From contig NW_025939632.1 of the NCBI RefSeq assembly GCF_000764305.2, positions 124,001-188,000 on the forward strand: a DNA stretch of 64,000 nt. The letters are read 5' to 3'. The stretch's first letter is position 1, and the number at the start of each line of letters is the position of its first letter. The DNA comes from Hyalella azteca (Eukaryota; Arthropoda; Malacostraca; Amphipoda; Hyalellidae). Both the position numbers and the translations under genes were made by a program. This document shows, one piece after another, positions 45,008 to 58,500 of the stretch. Under the pieces are notes generated by a model. That model made no database searches. It was given only the letters and a program-made list of their open reading frames with translations, and was not told the DNA's origin.

Positions 45008-45532
45008 AGCCTCGACATAAAGCAAGTATACCTGCTTTGTGCTCAAGCAAAATGAACAAGTTTCAAGGTTACACTTCAGAAAGTTAGTAAAAGCAATTTT
45101 TATATCGTAATTAAACCATTCATGTTAAACATCAAGTGCGAGGAAGAGAGCGTCGATTATTGTGCCACTTAACTTATTGAAAAAATTATGAATTCGATCT
45201 CGAACCGCTTGTTAGATTTGATTCCCAGAGCCATATAATTGGTTTTTCAAAGTTTTCCTTGCATTTTTGTAACTAGACATGGTCTAAGTCTAAGTCTAAC
45301 ATGGCATTAACTGTTATTCTCACGATAAAATCTGGTTTTATAAATAAAAAGTCCATTAGCAAAATTCAATGCAGTCATCATATAGTGATCACTAGGATTC
45401 ACAAAGTGACTATTAAAAAATGTTATCGTCGAATTTAAGATAATTATCGACGCGACAGCTGATATTATTTTGCGTTATGCATGCAAATAAAAACGGCTGT
45501 GAAGAATGGCAAACAACTGGAGTCTCACTTAC

Positions 45533-45923
45533 GTGTTGCCATCTTCCTGCCTCGCCTGTTTTTCTTATATCTTCTCTTGGAGATTTTGTTCATAATGTTG
45601 TTGATGAGGGCATGCTTAGAAGACCCGGGGCCAACGGACGCGGCAGACACTGCTGCAGGAAGCACTTCGTTACTCACAACAAAGTCCCATACTTTCAAAA
45701 AAAGTTAGGAGGTCGTAAGTTCAACAGCCAATCATTGATGACCTTTCGAGCAAAATTCACCAATTATATATAAGAAAATAGAGCGTAAGTACCTAAGTTC
45801 ACTTAGCGAGTTTTGAAAGTATGGCCCAAAGTCATCTTCGTAGCGCGTGTGAGGTCGGCGAGCAGCGGCCGCTGCTGCGCCTCCGCCTTGCTCTACCGCG
45901 TAGGTTGTGCGGTCACCTGACGT
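45533..45923 (-). pseudogene. Putative spondin-type gene exon, interrupted by a MITE
   Basis: On the minus strand, after acceptor CTACCACCAG, the reading frame gives TSGDRTTYAVEQGGGA, RRPHTRYEDDFVVSNEVLP and, past the MITE, a basic stretch KRRYKKNRRGRKMATR with a strong donor GTAAGTG. The frame is continuous only when the MITE and one AAA duplicate (45684-45830) are removed. Proximity to the spondin-like exon at 46554 and the basic linker before a possible TSP1 domain suggest one gene, but the assignment is weak. Confidence 0.4.
45684..45827. mobile_element. Harbinger-like MITE with AAA target duplication
   Basis: Ends GTCCCATACTTTCAAAA and TTTTGAAAGTATGGCCC, flanked by AAA on both sides (45681-45683, 45828-45830). 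It interrupts the exon described at 45533. Confidence 0.8.
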
Positions 45924-45938
45924 CTGGTGGTAGACTTA

Positions 45939-46390
45939 GAATAGAATAGAATAGAAGTGTCGGCACTGAAGAAATAGGCCCATGGCCTGTTGCCGATTCT
46001 TGTTCATAGAATATAATAGAAGTGTCGGCACTGAAGAAATAGGCCCATGGCCTGTTGCCGATTCTTGAATTTTTCGTGACTTGATTCACACGGGATCCGG
46101 CCTTTGGAACCCGATCTTTCCATAGCTGACGATTGATTGAGATAGCTGCTGGACTTATTGCCTGGTCAGTAATTTGCTGGGCATTTTAAGACTGAACATA
46201 TGCTCCTGCATAGCTTCGTCTAGTCTGTTTTTGAAGGCGTTCATACTCGGAGCGTCAACGATGCTATCAGGGAGGCTGTTCCACATGTCGGTGACGCGAA
46301 GCGAGAAGAAATGTTGTCGCGTGGATGTGCCGCACGGGCGACGGCGACGCGTCGAACTCACGCGCCAGTTCGTACTCACGTACCTGTAAC
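45939..46390 (-). mobile_element. CR1/Jockey-like LINE 3' end with RT C-terminus
   Basis: The minus strand encodes HFFSLRVTDMWNSLPDSIVD and FKNRLDEAMQEHMFSLKM, the conserved C-terminal tail of CR1/Jockey-type LINE reverse transcriptase proteins, then the 3'UTR and TTCTA tail. The terminal 60 bp are present twice (45939-46004 and 46005 onward). Confidence 0.9.
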
Positions 46391-46553
46391 TTTTAGATAT
46401 TTTACATTAGCTTTACATATGATGTTTTCCAGTCTCTAAGAAGCAAATCATGCATAATATACTAAATAGCCGACTATATACTAAATATACTAAATAGCCG
46501 ACTAATAAATAGCCGACTATGTAATCGTCTCCAAAATAACAGACTCAAGCACT

Positions 46554-46626
46554 TGCTCTCGACGCAGAGGTTGAAGTACTCCACGTCAATGAACCAGTCG
46601 GGGGAGGGCACCACTCGGGCCACCAC
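46554..46626 (-). CDS. Spondin-N-like exon
   Basis: Encodes VVARVVPSPDWFIDVEYFNL then CVESK. The motif ARVVPSPDWF..V....LC is the signature of the spondin N-terminal domain of F-spondin/M-spondin extracellular-matrix proteins. Acceptor GGCGGCAG; the 3' boundary is uncertain (a weak GTGCTT donor). No TSP1 repeat or other spondin exon was found, so the gene is partial here. Confidence 0.55.
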
Positions 46627-46639
46627 CTGCCGCCACATC

Positions 46640-47345
46640 AGTAAAAAGCAATCGTGAAACATAATACATTGAAAACTCCGAAAAATTCAAATTCCGCAAC
46701 TATTCAATTCAAATATTATTGTCAATTCTTATCCTAGTCAGAAAAAGCTAACCAAACACCTGCACATGTGAGACAGACAACTATAAACACTCAGAAACGG
46801 TGGATGGGCCTGAATCTGAGTGAAACATGTTAGGCTGGAGGAAGCTGATTTAAAAAAAAAAGAATAACTTGAATAAAATTTCAAGCAATTCCTCTATCTC
46901 ATTTGTGTAATACAAACACGAATCACTCAAATCAAACGTGATAATGATGGGTGATTCGATACTTCTGACATTGTCATGATTTTTATTTTTACTATTAACG
47001 CAAATATTATGGAACTCACAAAATCTTAGATAAATAACGATGGCATGAATCAATGATGCTGCTATTCCTAATACTCGCTTGAGTTTGTGCTCGAATGTTT
47101 TTTCTGTTAATCAGTTCGTAGAAAACGTGCAAGTGTGATTGGTGACTACAATAAAATGTTCAACAGTTCACAACAACTCAGAGTAATAAGTAACCAATTT
47201 TAAAACCCCTAATAAAATTAGACGTGCTCATTGTTTACGTCTGATGAGGTCAAAAACTAACCAATGAATGATTTCCATCGATGAAGAACTCAGCCTCGCC
47301 CTGCCCCGTCCCTTCTGTGAAGGGCGGTGCATTAAACTCTTCGAA
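46640..47345. other. No gene seen
   Basis: AT-rich sequence. Confidence 0.4.
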
Positions 47346-47372
47346 GACGAGGGCAGGATGGCCCAGTGGTTA
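47346..47372 (+). mobile_element. tRNA-derived SINE head fragment
   Basis: GCAGGATGGCCCAGTGGTTA matches the box A region of the SINE at 30480-30870 (minus). Only the 5' end is left. Confidence 0.5.
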
Positions 47373-47589
47373 AAGTTCAGTTGATGTTTCTGATATATAG
47401 AATCAGCGTTTGTTATTCAGTAGCTATGACCAATGACTGTTTGAAAAAATCTAATAAATAATATGTTCCTTGATAAATATTAATTCATAGTAATAGAAAA
47501 TCAAGTATTTCATTTAAAATATAGTATGGTTGTATAATTGACCATTTGTTATACTTAACCGGTTGTTATAGTTGACCAGTTGCTGTAGT

Positions 47590-47770
47590 CGACCAGTTGA
47601 TCTATGTGCAGAGTTCATGGAAATGATGCACAGATTTTACCAGTTACTCTGAGTTTTAGGAGATGACGGGCTTCTAAACGACTCCTATTATGCTTCATCC
47701 ACAACATCTCATTCCATGCGTATATTTTAAGGAATTTTACACCTTTTATGACTTCTTTAAATAGCTCACC
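47590..47770 (+). pseudogene. Distant copy of the troponin C terminal exon and flank
   Basis: TGTGCAGAGTTCATGGAAAT gives EFMEMMHR instead of a stop, and the following flank (CGACTCCT, TCCACAACATCT) is similar to 15683-15760. It lies 34 kb from troponin C with no other EF-hand exon near it, so it is a relic of a duplicated 3' end. Confidence 0.65.
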
Positions 47771-48843
47771 ATGAATTTTAACCTTCATTGTTAACGTTTT
47801 TTTTATCAAATGTCTTCATGCCGTAGCTCCTGCTTACGTGCCGTCTAGCAAGGGAGCTGAAGATGTTCTGGAGATGGTGTGAAATATTATTTTATAGGCA
47901 AAATGTGCCAACTCAATTCCTTATAATTTTTTAGCTTTGTTAACAAATATCGCAAATAAAGAATTCAAAAACAGCTTTATTATTTTGTCCTCTTAAAAAT
48001 ACATTTTCAAGATGAAAAGCACATATAATTTAAAATATTTGACTGTAAAACCCCTCGATTACAAATATCGTGAATTTCTTCCTAACGCTTGCCATTTTTC
48101 ATCCGGAATACGATTACAGAGTTGACCGTGGCAGACACTGTTTTATAGTCTCCAGCCATAACGGTACAGAGTCGAGGTATGAACAGAAAAACATGATGTT
48201 TGGGATAGATGAAATTATACTATATGCCTAGAAGAATTTCTTAAGATTAAATCCTGATATTATTAAGGAGCATTACGCACAGATTCAATTTATAACTTTA
48301 TTGAAATCGGGAACAAAATGTTTTTCTACTCCCTGCCAATTGTTGCATAATTTTTCGACGTTAAAAATCTGACGCCCGATGAGGCCGAACGAACGTTTTT
48401 AACGTTAAGTTTGAATTGTAGGGGAGATTGTCCAAGAATCATTTTGCACACCGCACGTATTTGCATCGATCTCAGAAGCAAATGATTTGAATTCCATACC
48501 GGCTGGAGTGGGCTAATATGCTGGTGTGAGTCAGAAGATTTGATTTTTTGATTGGATTTTTAGAAACAAGTTGAAACTTACAGCTATCAGTCCATGTGAT
48601 AACAGACTTATAAGTCATCAGCGGGACAATCAATTACATATGCTGTACGTCGGTGATGGCCTGAAGTTTTTTATCATGAATCTTCTTCGAAAATTTTATT
48701 TATACTTCATTTGAAATTATGAGATATTTATGTAATATTCTGCAAACGTATTATCTAAGCAGATAAGGTGCAGTTTAATAAAACGTCAGAAATTGGCTAG
48801 TTTAATGCTTTTATAATCGAAAATAACTGAAAAAACTGAGACT
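47771..48843. other. No gene seen
   Basis: AT-rich spacer 3' of IR copy B. Confidence 0.45.
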
Positions 48844-49290
48844 TTGACGGGGATCATACCAGTGTTCACCACTTGTTACATGCGGCTGGGGAAGTCAGGT
48901 TCCTTGAGACGTGATGCTAGATTTATGCCAGTGTTCGCCACTTGTTACATGAGGCTGGGGGAGTCAGGTTCCTTGAGACGTTATGCTAGATTTATGCCAG
49001 TGTTTGTCACTTGTTACATGAGGCTGGGAGAGTCAGGTTCCTTGAGACGTGATGCTAGATTTATGCCAGTGTTTGTCACTTGTTACATGTGGCTGGGGGA
49101 GTCAGGTTCCTTGAGACGTGATGCCAGATTTATGCCCGTGTTTGTCACTAGTTACATGAGGCTGGGGGAGTCAGGCTCCTTGAGACATGATGCTAGATTT
49201 ATGCCAGTGTTCGTCACTTGTTACATGAGGCTGGGGGAGTCAGGTTCCTTGAGACGTGATGCTAGATTTATGCCAGTGTTCACTACTCAT
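48844..49290 (+). repeat. 69-bp minisatellite, about 6.4 copies
   Basis: Unit TTTATGCCAGTGTTCGTCAC ... GAGTCAGGTTCCTTGAGACG, starts at 48922, 48991, 49060, 49129, 49198 and 49267. The period is a multiple of three, so it is open on the + strand for 214 codons; this is not taken as a gene. Its edge overlaps the C-terminal codons of IR copy B. Confidence 0.93.
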
Positions 49291-49543
49291 TACATGTGGC
49301 TGGATCAGCCGATTTCCTTCAATCAGTTTTTTGTTTTGCCGGCGCCGATGAGATTTACGTTTCATGATCTCCACTACAAAGATGATGATGCTGAGGCCGA
49401 GGCCAAAAAGAAGCAAGACGAAGAGGCTCGACACGTCGATGAGGTCCCCAGCGACGATGCTATCATCTTCACAGAACACGTCCACTGACATCCACTTCTT
49501 GACGAACTTATGCATCAGGCCGAGCTCACGAAATTTCTGCAAG
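49240..49543 (-). CDS. IR copy B terminal exon
   Basis: SLQKFRELGLMHKFVKKW, M3 (SSLFVLLLFGLGLSIIIF), basic RKSHRRRQNKK and a tail of about 25 residues longer than in copy A. The tail's last codons run into the 69-bp repeat. Confidence 0.88.
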
Positions 49544-52500
49544 CTATAACATTTCGTTAGGAAAAGCTCAACGGTCTCTTCGTGCTAATTTATCAATAAT
49601 GAACATTTATGTATAGTATATGACTGCCATCAATAGTTTTACTTTATTGTTAATTGATTAAGGTGGTATATTTTATTTCAGACATCAGCTCTATTAGAAA
49701 CGGCATAAATTCAAGAGACAACCATCTGAAGTATAAAATGCACTCAACTATAAACATTCATTAATTTGTAAAAGGTACACGCGTTGTACTTGCGATCGAC
49801 AAAATTTATCATTGACGGTTCATAGTGTATGGAGGACTGAACCTCCAATGATACTGGAAAACGTTTAAAGCATTTTGAATATCTATATTATTTTCCGTAA
49901 TACGTATGGAAACGTTCAAATTATGTAATTAGAGGAATATTGTACCGAGAGTTTGAAGGAATAAATTAAAATGAATACCATCATACCACACCTGTCCCAC
50001 TACGTCATACGAGAAGACTAGCTGATAATTATGCTTATATACATTATGCTTAATTATACATGTAGCCGCCATTTTCCCTTTTTCTGAAACTTGTATAGCA
50101 ATAGAATTAGCCTACTCGACGCAGTTGATTTCACTAGCGTCATTAGCATTCATTGTTAGCCCTTGATATACGGATGCCAGCACTACCAGGGGAACCAAGC
50201 TATTAGGTTCGTTCGATTTATCGTTTGTTTTCGTGAATTATTGATTATCCTGTTAAATTATTGCTTTATCTTGGTTCATATATTTCATGTAATTAGCCTA
50301 TATTTGCCATTTCCTTTCTAGAAACCGTACATCATGGAATACTCGTTTTTTATCCTGCTATGATGGCGCGTCTTTGGATAGTTCAGTTAACGTTCCCAAA
50401 GAACTAGCCAACAAGAAAGTCCTTTACAATACATTAAACCCTTAACTTGACTATTGCGGCACCTCAGGTCAAAGGAGGGCTGGAAGGGCGAGTCGTATTG
50501 CAGCCCAATGGCGATGCCGCCTTGGATGTACATGCCGGATAGCTCCTTGATCTTGCAGGCCTGGTACGCTGGCAGCTGCCGCATGTAGTACTGCGTGGTC
50601 ACCCCCACACCGATGAACACGTACTGACCTGAGAGACAAGTGATGATAGTCCATTTATACATAACAGAAGAAAAATCAATCATATTTGAGCAAGAAACTT
50701 CACGAAACGACTTCATATCACGAAAAACACTTTACGATCAATACAACATGCCCACTATAAACACAGTCATTTTAAAGCCAAACCCATGGTTTGAAAAACA
50801 GAATAAGAGTTTTTCGGTATGTTAAAGCCAAACCAATGGTTTGAAAACCATAGAATATGACGCATGACGCAAGTAGGAGATTTTTGCCCCTTCAAGTGAC
50901 CCGAAGTAAATAAAGAATTTCAGTTCATCAGATAATATTTATTCTATTGAACTCCAGGTGCAAGTTCGCGCTTGAGGTTTGATGCGTCAGTTAGGGAATT
51001 CCTTCTCCCAGTGCAAGAGCCACGTTTTAACGTAGTTTTCAGATTCGGCCGTAGTCACCGAGGAAGGTAAGGGGTGCGTAACAATTTAGTATTACTCTCT
51101 CCTTTCGTTCGGCGAAACAGGACGAAACACAAATTAAGCAGCTAATTTAAGTGCTAAGCAAGCTATAACGGCGGTCATGTACCAGAAGCTGATAGGCGCG
51201 TACATTGTTACAAAGAATTTGTTTACATGTCGGTACTGGAAACTTTTCTCACGGTAGGTTTTTTGTGCTATTTTAGGGCCCTGACAGAAAGGCAGAAACT
51301 AGTTCGTGGGAGAAAATGGAGTAGGTTTGTCATGAATTTTGAAACACTTTATGCGCAGTAATTTCTCTATAGAAATAATGTAAAAATGTTAAACTAACCA
51401 TCGCCTTACGATGAGAATGATTCCAGAATGGTATAAATTCTTTCTCTTCCTGAGACCTTCAACTAGTTTCTTGATAAGCTTAATTGAAGACACGACCACA
51501 TTTTCCTCCTTCACGAATAAATGTCCCAACATTGTAAGAGGGCCTGATCAACATATAGGAATCCCCACCTTCGATTGCTTTGAGTAGTCCTTCTGTGTAG
51601 GTCGCCACGAGGTTACTCGATTCTTTCATCACATTTTTATTCCAAACATCATACAAAGTTTGGCATTCGTCGCTGCGCGGCTCTGCAGCGCAGGTTTTCT
51701 GTTTAGAAAAAGAGTCACAGTATAGCGAGGCCCGTTTTTAAAACGGATGTAAATTTTGGTTTATTTTATTTGAAAATGTATATGGAGAGCTGTAATGTAA
51801 TTGGCTGTTGAATGTGTAATGAGCTTCACGCTTCTCTTCAGCAACATCACAGTGACCTAATGTTTGCATCATCGGCCTCAGAAGTAAGTGCGTGTCACCA
51901 GCGACTTATTATTTTTCAAACCTCTGTTTCTAACATTTTATTGAATATTTAACTGCCCTATAACTATGTATATGCATGCATCTTCGCTCCATTCTCTCTC
52001 TATCCCTATGCCTCCTTCATGCACCGAACCCTAGGGTCCTGTCTCAGAGGGTCAGGGGCACGAACCCATCTTTGCAATCTCTTCTAACTTCATCCTCATC
52101 AAATCATCTCCATTCATCATTAACCCTCGAACCACCTCAACAAAGTCAACTTGACTGCCTGCAGCTTACAGAATTCAACTAAAGAAAATCAACCCAAGAA
52201 TTCCTAATGACCGACCAGCAATATTTCAGACGACTTTCCATGACCTCAACGCTCCACTTATCGGACTTATCGAAACCGCAACTGAATATCAAAAGGAAGA
52301 GCCATAAAGAAATTCAAAATCATCCACATCAGTAGACAAAACGCGTCGAAAATGTGGATGAGTCGACAAAGCTCGGCAAAGCTCGCAAAACAATTGCCTT
52401 ACGAATTTATACAAAATTTTAAAATTTTTAACACCTCCTTCCCAATATTAAATGCCACCTGTACCTTACTTTTGCTAGATCATCTTTCATACACCCCATT

Positions 52501-55500
52501 ACCACTACACCTCCTGTCAAAACCCCGTATCCAAACTATAAATTGCGCAAAATATTTCATAAAAACATTTTATAAAAGCACACTAGAACGACTTCATATC
52601 TTGAAAAACACTTTACGATCAATACAACATGCCCGCTATAAACACAGTCATTCGGCAACAAGCTTGCAAAACTTAGTTTGCCATCAAAACATACGACTCG
52701 CATGTATTCAATCAATTATCTCTCCTTCCAGACGCCACAGCAAGGCCACACCAGTTTTTAAAAGTTCCAAAGTAGTCGCTCTAGGTCACCACCTCCACCC
52801 CATTACAGCTGACAACTAACCTCACACACCCTAACCTTATAATAGGCGTAACGGGCAATCAGTACTCATCCAAACCCCATTCAAGGGACATGGGGGACAA
52901 CCCCACATCCTCAATAAACAAATAAACAATCCCATTCAAACCCCACACATCTAAATTCAACCTAGTTCAACCCTTTTCCATCTCCTGTGGTCTTATCCAC
53001 TTCTATTTTTCCCTTTCTATGAACTCAGTTCCTCCTGTTCTTTTCTACATTTCCCTAGTAGCACCATAATAAAAAAATGTATCATCAATGGATATGGATG
53101 GTCCTAAAATGGATGATGATGGGGGTTAGAGCTTGCGAGGTGGACTTAACCGTGTTACTCCACGACTATAAAATGCAATCTCTGGATATATGTAAGAAAC
53201 AATGATAAGTTAACTATGATCTTTCTAAGCATATCTCACTGAAGCTGTGACTTGGAATAGGTCATCCTTAACGCAACCAGCGCCCCACTCGGAGTGCTTG
53301 GAGAGTTCGAAGAGGTTGCTGAAAGGAAGCGTGGCAGGGAACACCACCGCCAGATAGCTTGTCAGAGTCGCGGTGTAGGCCGTGAACACAAGCATGTTCT
53401 GCAGCTCCCCCACCATGCCGTCCCAGTTGTTGGCGCCGTCGATGGGCTTGCCGTATGAGTACCCCTTCAGGATGCTCAGCGACAAACTTGACGTTATAAA
53501 ATTAATTAGTAATTTTATTAGCATTCTGTGCTGGTACAAATTTATGTTTGCTGTTCAAATTTGCACGATAACTGAGAACTGAGGCGTTTTTAAGCCGATC
53601 TTTTTTTAGCGCATTTTCTCATCTATGGAAAAAATGCACTATTGTGCTCGCCATGTCCGTCTGTCTGTCTGTCTGTCTGTCCATCTGTCTGTCCGTCCGT
53701 CCGTGACCTCAAATTTTCATCGACGAGAAAATGCGCTCTCTATCACTCACTGCAGTGAGTACTGAGTTATATTTTTTTTAATAGTATACACTATGCAGCA
53801 ATACAAAATTATAAAATCTTGAACACCAGAAGGAGAGCAAAAAGTCTTGAAATTGCCTCAAATGCAGGCACCCCACAGGTCGTACGAAACTCATCGAGAT
53901 ACTCTAAACAGGAGGTCTGTTCGTTGGTATCGTAATCGAAATGATGGCGTCACTTGGACACGCTGTTATCTAAACAAGAGGTCTATTCGCTGTTATATCA
54001 ATCGAGGTGATGTCATTGCTTGTATACACTTTTATTTAAACAGGAGGTCTGTTTGTCGGTATCGCAATCGAAATGATGGCGTGACTTGGACACGCTGTTA
54101 TCTAAACAGGAGGTCTTTTCACTGTTATATCAATCGAGGTGATGTCATTGCTTGTATACACTTTTATTTAAGCAGGAGGTCTGTTTAATGGTGTTTTGAT
54201 CTTGGTGACGGCATTGCGAGGATTCATTTCATTTTTATCTAGAAAGGCGCTTTGTACATTGCAAGATATTGCAAGATATTGCAAGATATTGCAAGATATT
54301 GCAAGATATTGCTAAATCTTGCAAGATATTGCAATATAGTGAATGGTATTGTAGTTGAGGTGCCGCCGTATAACACCAAGACTCCTGCTTTGAGACCAGT
54401 TTTTCGTAGCGAGAATTTACGCTTCTAAGACCGTCCTAAATGCGGTATTCCATATCGTTGATTCAAAGAGAGCCGAACACCAAGAACCGACGGAGAGAAT
54501 AGAACTTCCATCAAATAGACAAAGACATACTGATACAGATGCATCAGTCGAACCTTATATTTTTTCCGAAGTACTGAAAATTAAATAGCTCCTCCATTTG
54601 GTAGTTTCAGACAAAAATTTCATAAGACTAATATTGCGCAATTAGTTAAAATTATTTTCATTACATGAACATTCAAGAAACTCTAGGATGAAAAATTTTG
54701 ACCATCATTACATTAAAACAGCGTAAAAAATATGCTGTAAAACCTCCGAAATAAAATGAACATATTGAAACAGTCCTAAGAACTTTCTGTTAAGTGTTGT
54801 GGCCAAGAGCAGCACAGGCTTTTGTAGTATACTCAAGCAATACTACAGACATATGGAGTAATTCAGATAAACGATTCTTTCGTAACAGTTTCTGGCACAA
54901 CAGCAATCCATCTTTCCAGAATCTTCTTCAACAGTAATCCATCTGCCCAGATACCCCACAATATCAATCCATCTGTTTAGATAGCGGCACAAAATCAATC
55001 CATCGGCCACAAAGAATCCTCAGCAACACAAATCAATCGCTTGCAGTGGATATCATTAAAGGATCGTGAAGGTCGATTTTCGTAGAATATTTCATTTTAC
55101 GGCTTAATTGAGCCCAGACAAACATGTCCTCGAGGCGCAGCTACAGTGCGTGGCGTGGAAATAGGAAATGCCCTGGCTGACCTAGTCCTCAGTGTAAACA
55201 TGAATTAAAGGATGAATGGATAGAAAAAGTCAGCACACTTGGTTTAAACGCCATTGAAAATCTCCATTCTGTGAATAAGTTTATGGTGTTAACATTTAAT
55301 GAAAAATGGCACTCAGAACGATGGATTTTGTGGCGTGAGTCTGACGGAACGGTGAATTTGTTTAGTCTTTCAGAGCAGGGGATTTTGTGGTGAGAGTCTG
55401 GCAGAGCGGTGGATTTTGTGATGAGAGTTTGGCACAGCGATGTATTTTGCTTAGTCTGGCAGAGCGATGGATTTTATTTAGTCTGGCAGAGCGGTGGATT

Positions 55501-58500
55501 TTGTGATTGGGCCGAGAGGTCAATTTTGTATTACAGTAGAATATGACAGAGCTTGTATATTAGCCAATTAGCCAATAATGGCTTGCCTGAATTCTAGCAG
55601 CGCAACAAATTCCCTATCTCAAGTCGGACAGCGTAACTATTGTAGATGCAATAATTTATTTATTTAGAATTATTGCCATTTTGTATTTCAGAATAAGAGA
55701 GTCTATTGAATATGAAGCGGTCTTCTCTGCACTGCTTGGCTCGCAGATTTGTTCACAATGACTTTGAGAAAGTTTTGAAATTACCGTAGCAGGGCCTATA
55801 CTTTCCAAAAAAAAAGTTATGAGATCGTAAGTTCATTAGACAATCATTGACGGTCTTTAAAGCGAAATCCACCGATCAGAGACAAGAAAATAGAGCGTAA
55901 CTACTTACGTTTACTTAGCGAGTTTTTTTTATTAACAAATTTATTTTCTTCGAATCAACATTATTTTCTTTGCATTTTATGGCCACCGAGAGTATTTTCT
56001 ATCAGAAGTCGTTCCACAATTTCTAACGCTCATTACTAAGCTATGCTCTGCCTTTTTCAATAATTTTCACGTATTACTAAATAATTCCATGCATTTCTAA
56101 ACTTTGTTCCCGTATTTCTAAGCTATGCCCAGCATTTCTCTATTCTGCCCACGTATTACTAAGCTATGATCTGCATTTCACTATTTTGCTCCCGTTTGCC
56201 TGAGAAAATCCCTTGAATTCACCAATTCTACTCCAGTATTCCTAAGCTAATCCCATGCTTGAATTAATTATTTGCATTCCCAAATTCTACTCCCGCATTC
56301 TTGAGTTAATCCCTTATATTATCAATATTAATAAAAGTTTCCTTCGCATTCTACATGCAGATAAAACCAAATTTTGACACGCAATAAATACCACAATCTT
56401 CACTAAAACTTCGATTTATTCCCCCAATTCTGGTCGCACTCACGAGAAGTTGTGGGTGTTCTTCAGCGTGGTAACGATGTCACCCACGAACCCCGACACT
56501 CCCCCGTCAGGTAAATAAGTCGTGAAGAAATCAAAAACCTGAAGCGGGAAATGTGCTTTGTTTTGAGCTGCATTTTTTCGGCGATCGCTTGTTAAAAATG
56601 ATGCCAAGAATTAAGTACCAGTAATTAAGAGATCATTAATTTAATACATTATCGGCAATCGCTTGTCAAAATTGATGCCAAGAATTAAGTATCAGTAGTT
56701 CGACATCATTTTAATACATCACACAGATTAAGCCAGACTTATGAAATAGATTTATTTGAAAAATTCAAATGCAGTGAGAACGATTGGAAAAGATTGAGTA
56801 ACTTCAAATGTAATTCAGTTATAAACCTCAATTACTCACCCTAACTCCGACACCAATTATTGGATATCCCTTGAAATCTTGCCGCCGTTCAATTTTATCT
56901 TCAATGAATTTATATTTCATGAACCCTTCTCCGGCGGTCCACGTTCCTCCTTCCTCAACCTGGACCTCGGACACCCGAGGCCCGATCCTGTAGGCGCTCA
57001 GCACCTGAAGGGCGAGCGGGGGAGGCTTACCAGGCAGGCCAAGTTAAGCAACGGTTACAACAGCACCTGGGGCCATACTTTCAAAACTCGCTAAGAGAAC
57101 GTAAGTACTTACGCTCTATTTTCTTGAAAATGATTAAGTGAACGTAAGTACTTACGCTCTATTTTCTTGTCTGTGATTGGTGGATTTTGCTTGAAAGGAC
57201 GTCAATGATTGGTTGATGAACTTACGATCTCGTAACTTTCTTGAAACTATGGCCCCTGAAGAGCAAGTCGAAGAGACTTACAAGTTCACAAAACTAAGCA
57301 ACTGTTACAAGTTTGTTCGTAATACCGCTGATGCATAATTTTTACACGTGTTTTGCCGGGCGTTCAATGCGCGTTTTTAGTTTGGCGAATGCGTTGCACG
57401 CGTTTTTGTAGGGCGTTCCATGCTTTTCGCTACAAGCGCGAATAATATTCATTCTGAATTAGAGTTATCACATGTGCGCACATTTTTTTTATATACATCA
57501 ACTAGCGTATACGCTCAGCCTTAATTGTCCATAGCACCTCCACTCAATTTTTGAATCCGTTAATTCAAATAAAATAATTTATAATTTCAAAGAAGAAGGT
57601 TGTTACTGTACATGGACTCGACAACTTTTTTTATGGGAAAATATGGGAAAACTAAGCAAGTCAGCTTACATATTCATTGACTTACATATTCATTGTTATG
57701 TTATAACATCAGGTTATTTTTCTCACATGCACGGAGCAGTGATTGTAGCCCAGTAAGTAAATCTCGGAGGGGATGTAGGCCTCCAGCCCCCCAGCAAACT
57801 GGGCCAAGTCCAGCACTGAGCTGGGCTCTGCAATCACAGCCCAGGAGGTGTAGCTCAGAGCGTTCTGGGCGCTGGCCTGATCCAGAGATGAGACGGAAAA
57901 ATGAATTCATATTTTAACTTTTAATTACCGTCAATTTTCAAGCTTTGGATAACATCAAATACCGCAGGCTGAGCACAGAAAAGGACCAATGAAAATTTAA
58001 ATTTTATCACATTTTAAATAAAAATTCCTGCGATATTTGACAATTATCAGGCATCATTAATAACAAATTGAAAGAAGGAAAATATTTCGTTTGCTGTTTA
58101 ATGCCCGAAACAAATGATCGCTTCAAAACCTTGCACGCATCAAACAGTAGCCAAAGAGGACCTCCTGCATGAGGTGTCGGGAGGCGTTGGTGTCAGCGAG
58201 CAGAAAGTTGCGGCGGCCGCTGACGTCAGGCGGGTAGAGCTGCGTCAGCACCCGGTCGCTGCTCACCAGGGTTGCCCGCCACCCGCGCCCCCACAGCAGC
58301 CGCAACAGCCCGCCGCGGGGGCCTCGCAGACAGTCGGGGCTCAGGACGCCTTCTGGTGGGGGAAGTGACGGACTTTTGACGTTAAAATGTGGGAAATTAA
58401 ACCCAATTTACTTACGGATTTTAATTTTTAAATTAAAATTTGAATTAAAAAATTAAAAATACAAATTTTTCAATTTTACAAATTGAAGTGGTTACCTGGC

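Noticed and set aside
48844..49488. 214-codon open frame with a 23-residue repeat
   Set aside because: It follows a 69-bp minisatellite and then the antisense of a supported IR exon; no start context or domain.
53847..54188. 113-codon repeat protein
   Set aside because: Explained by a 132-bp tandem array with periods divisible by three.
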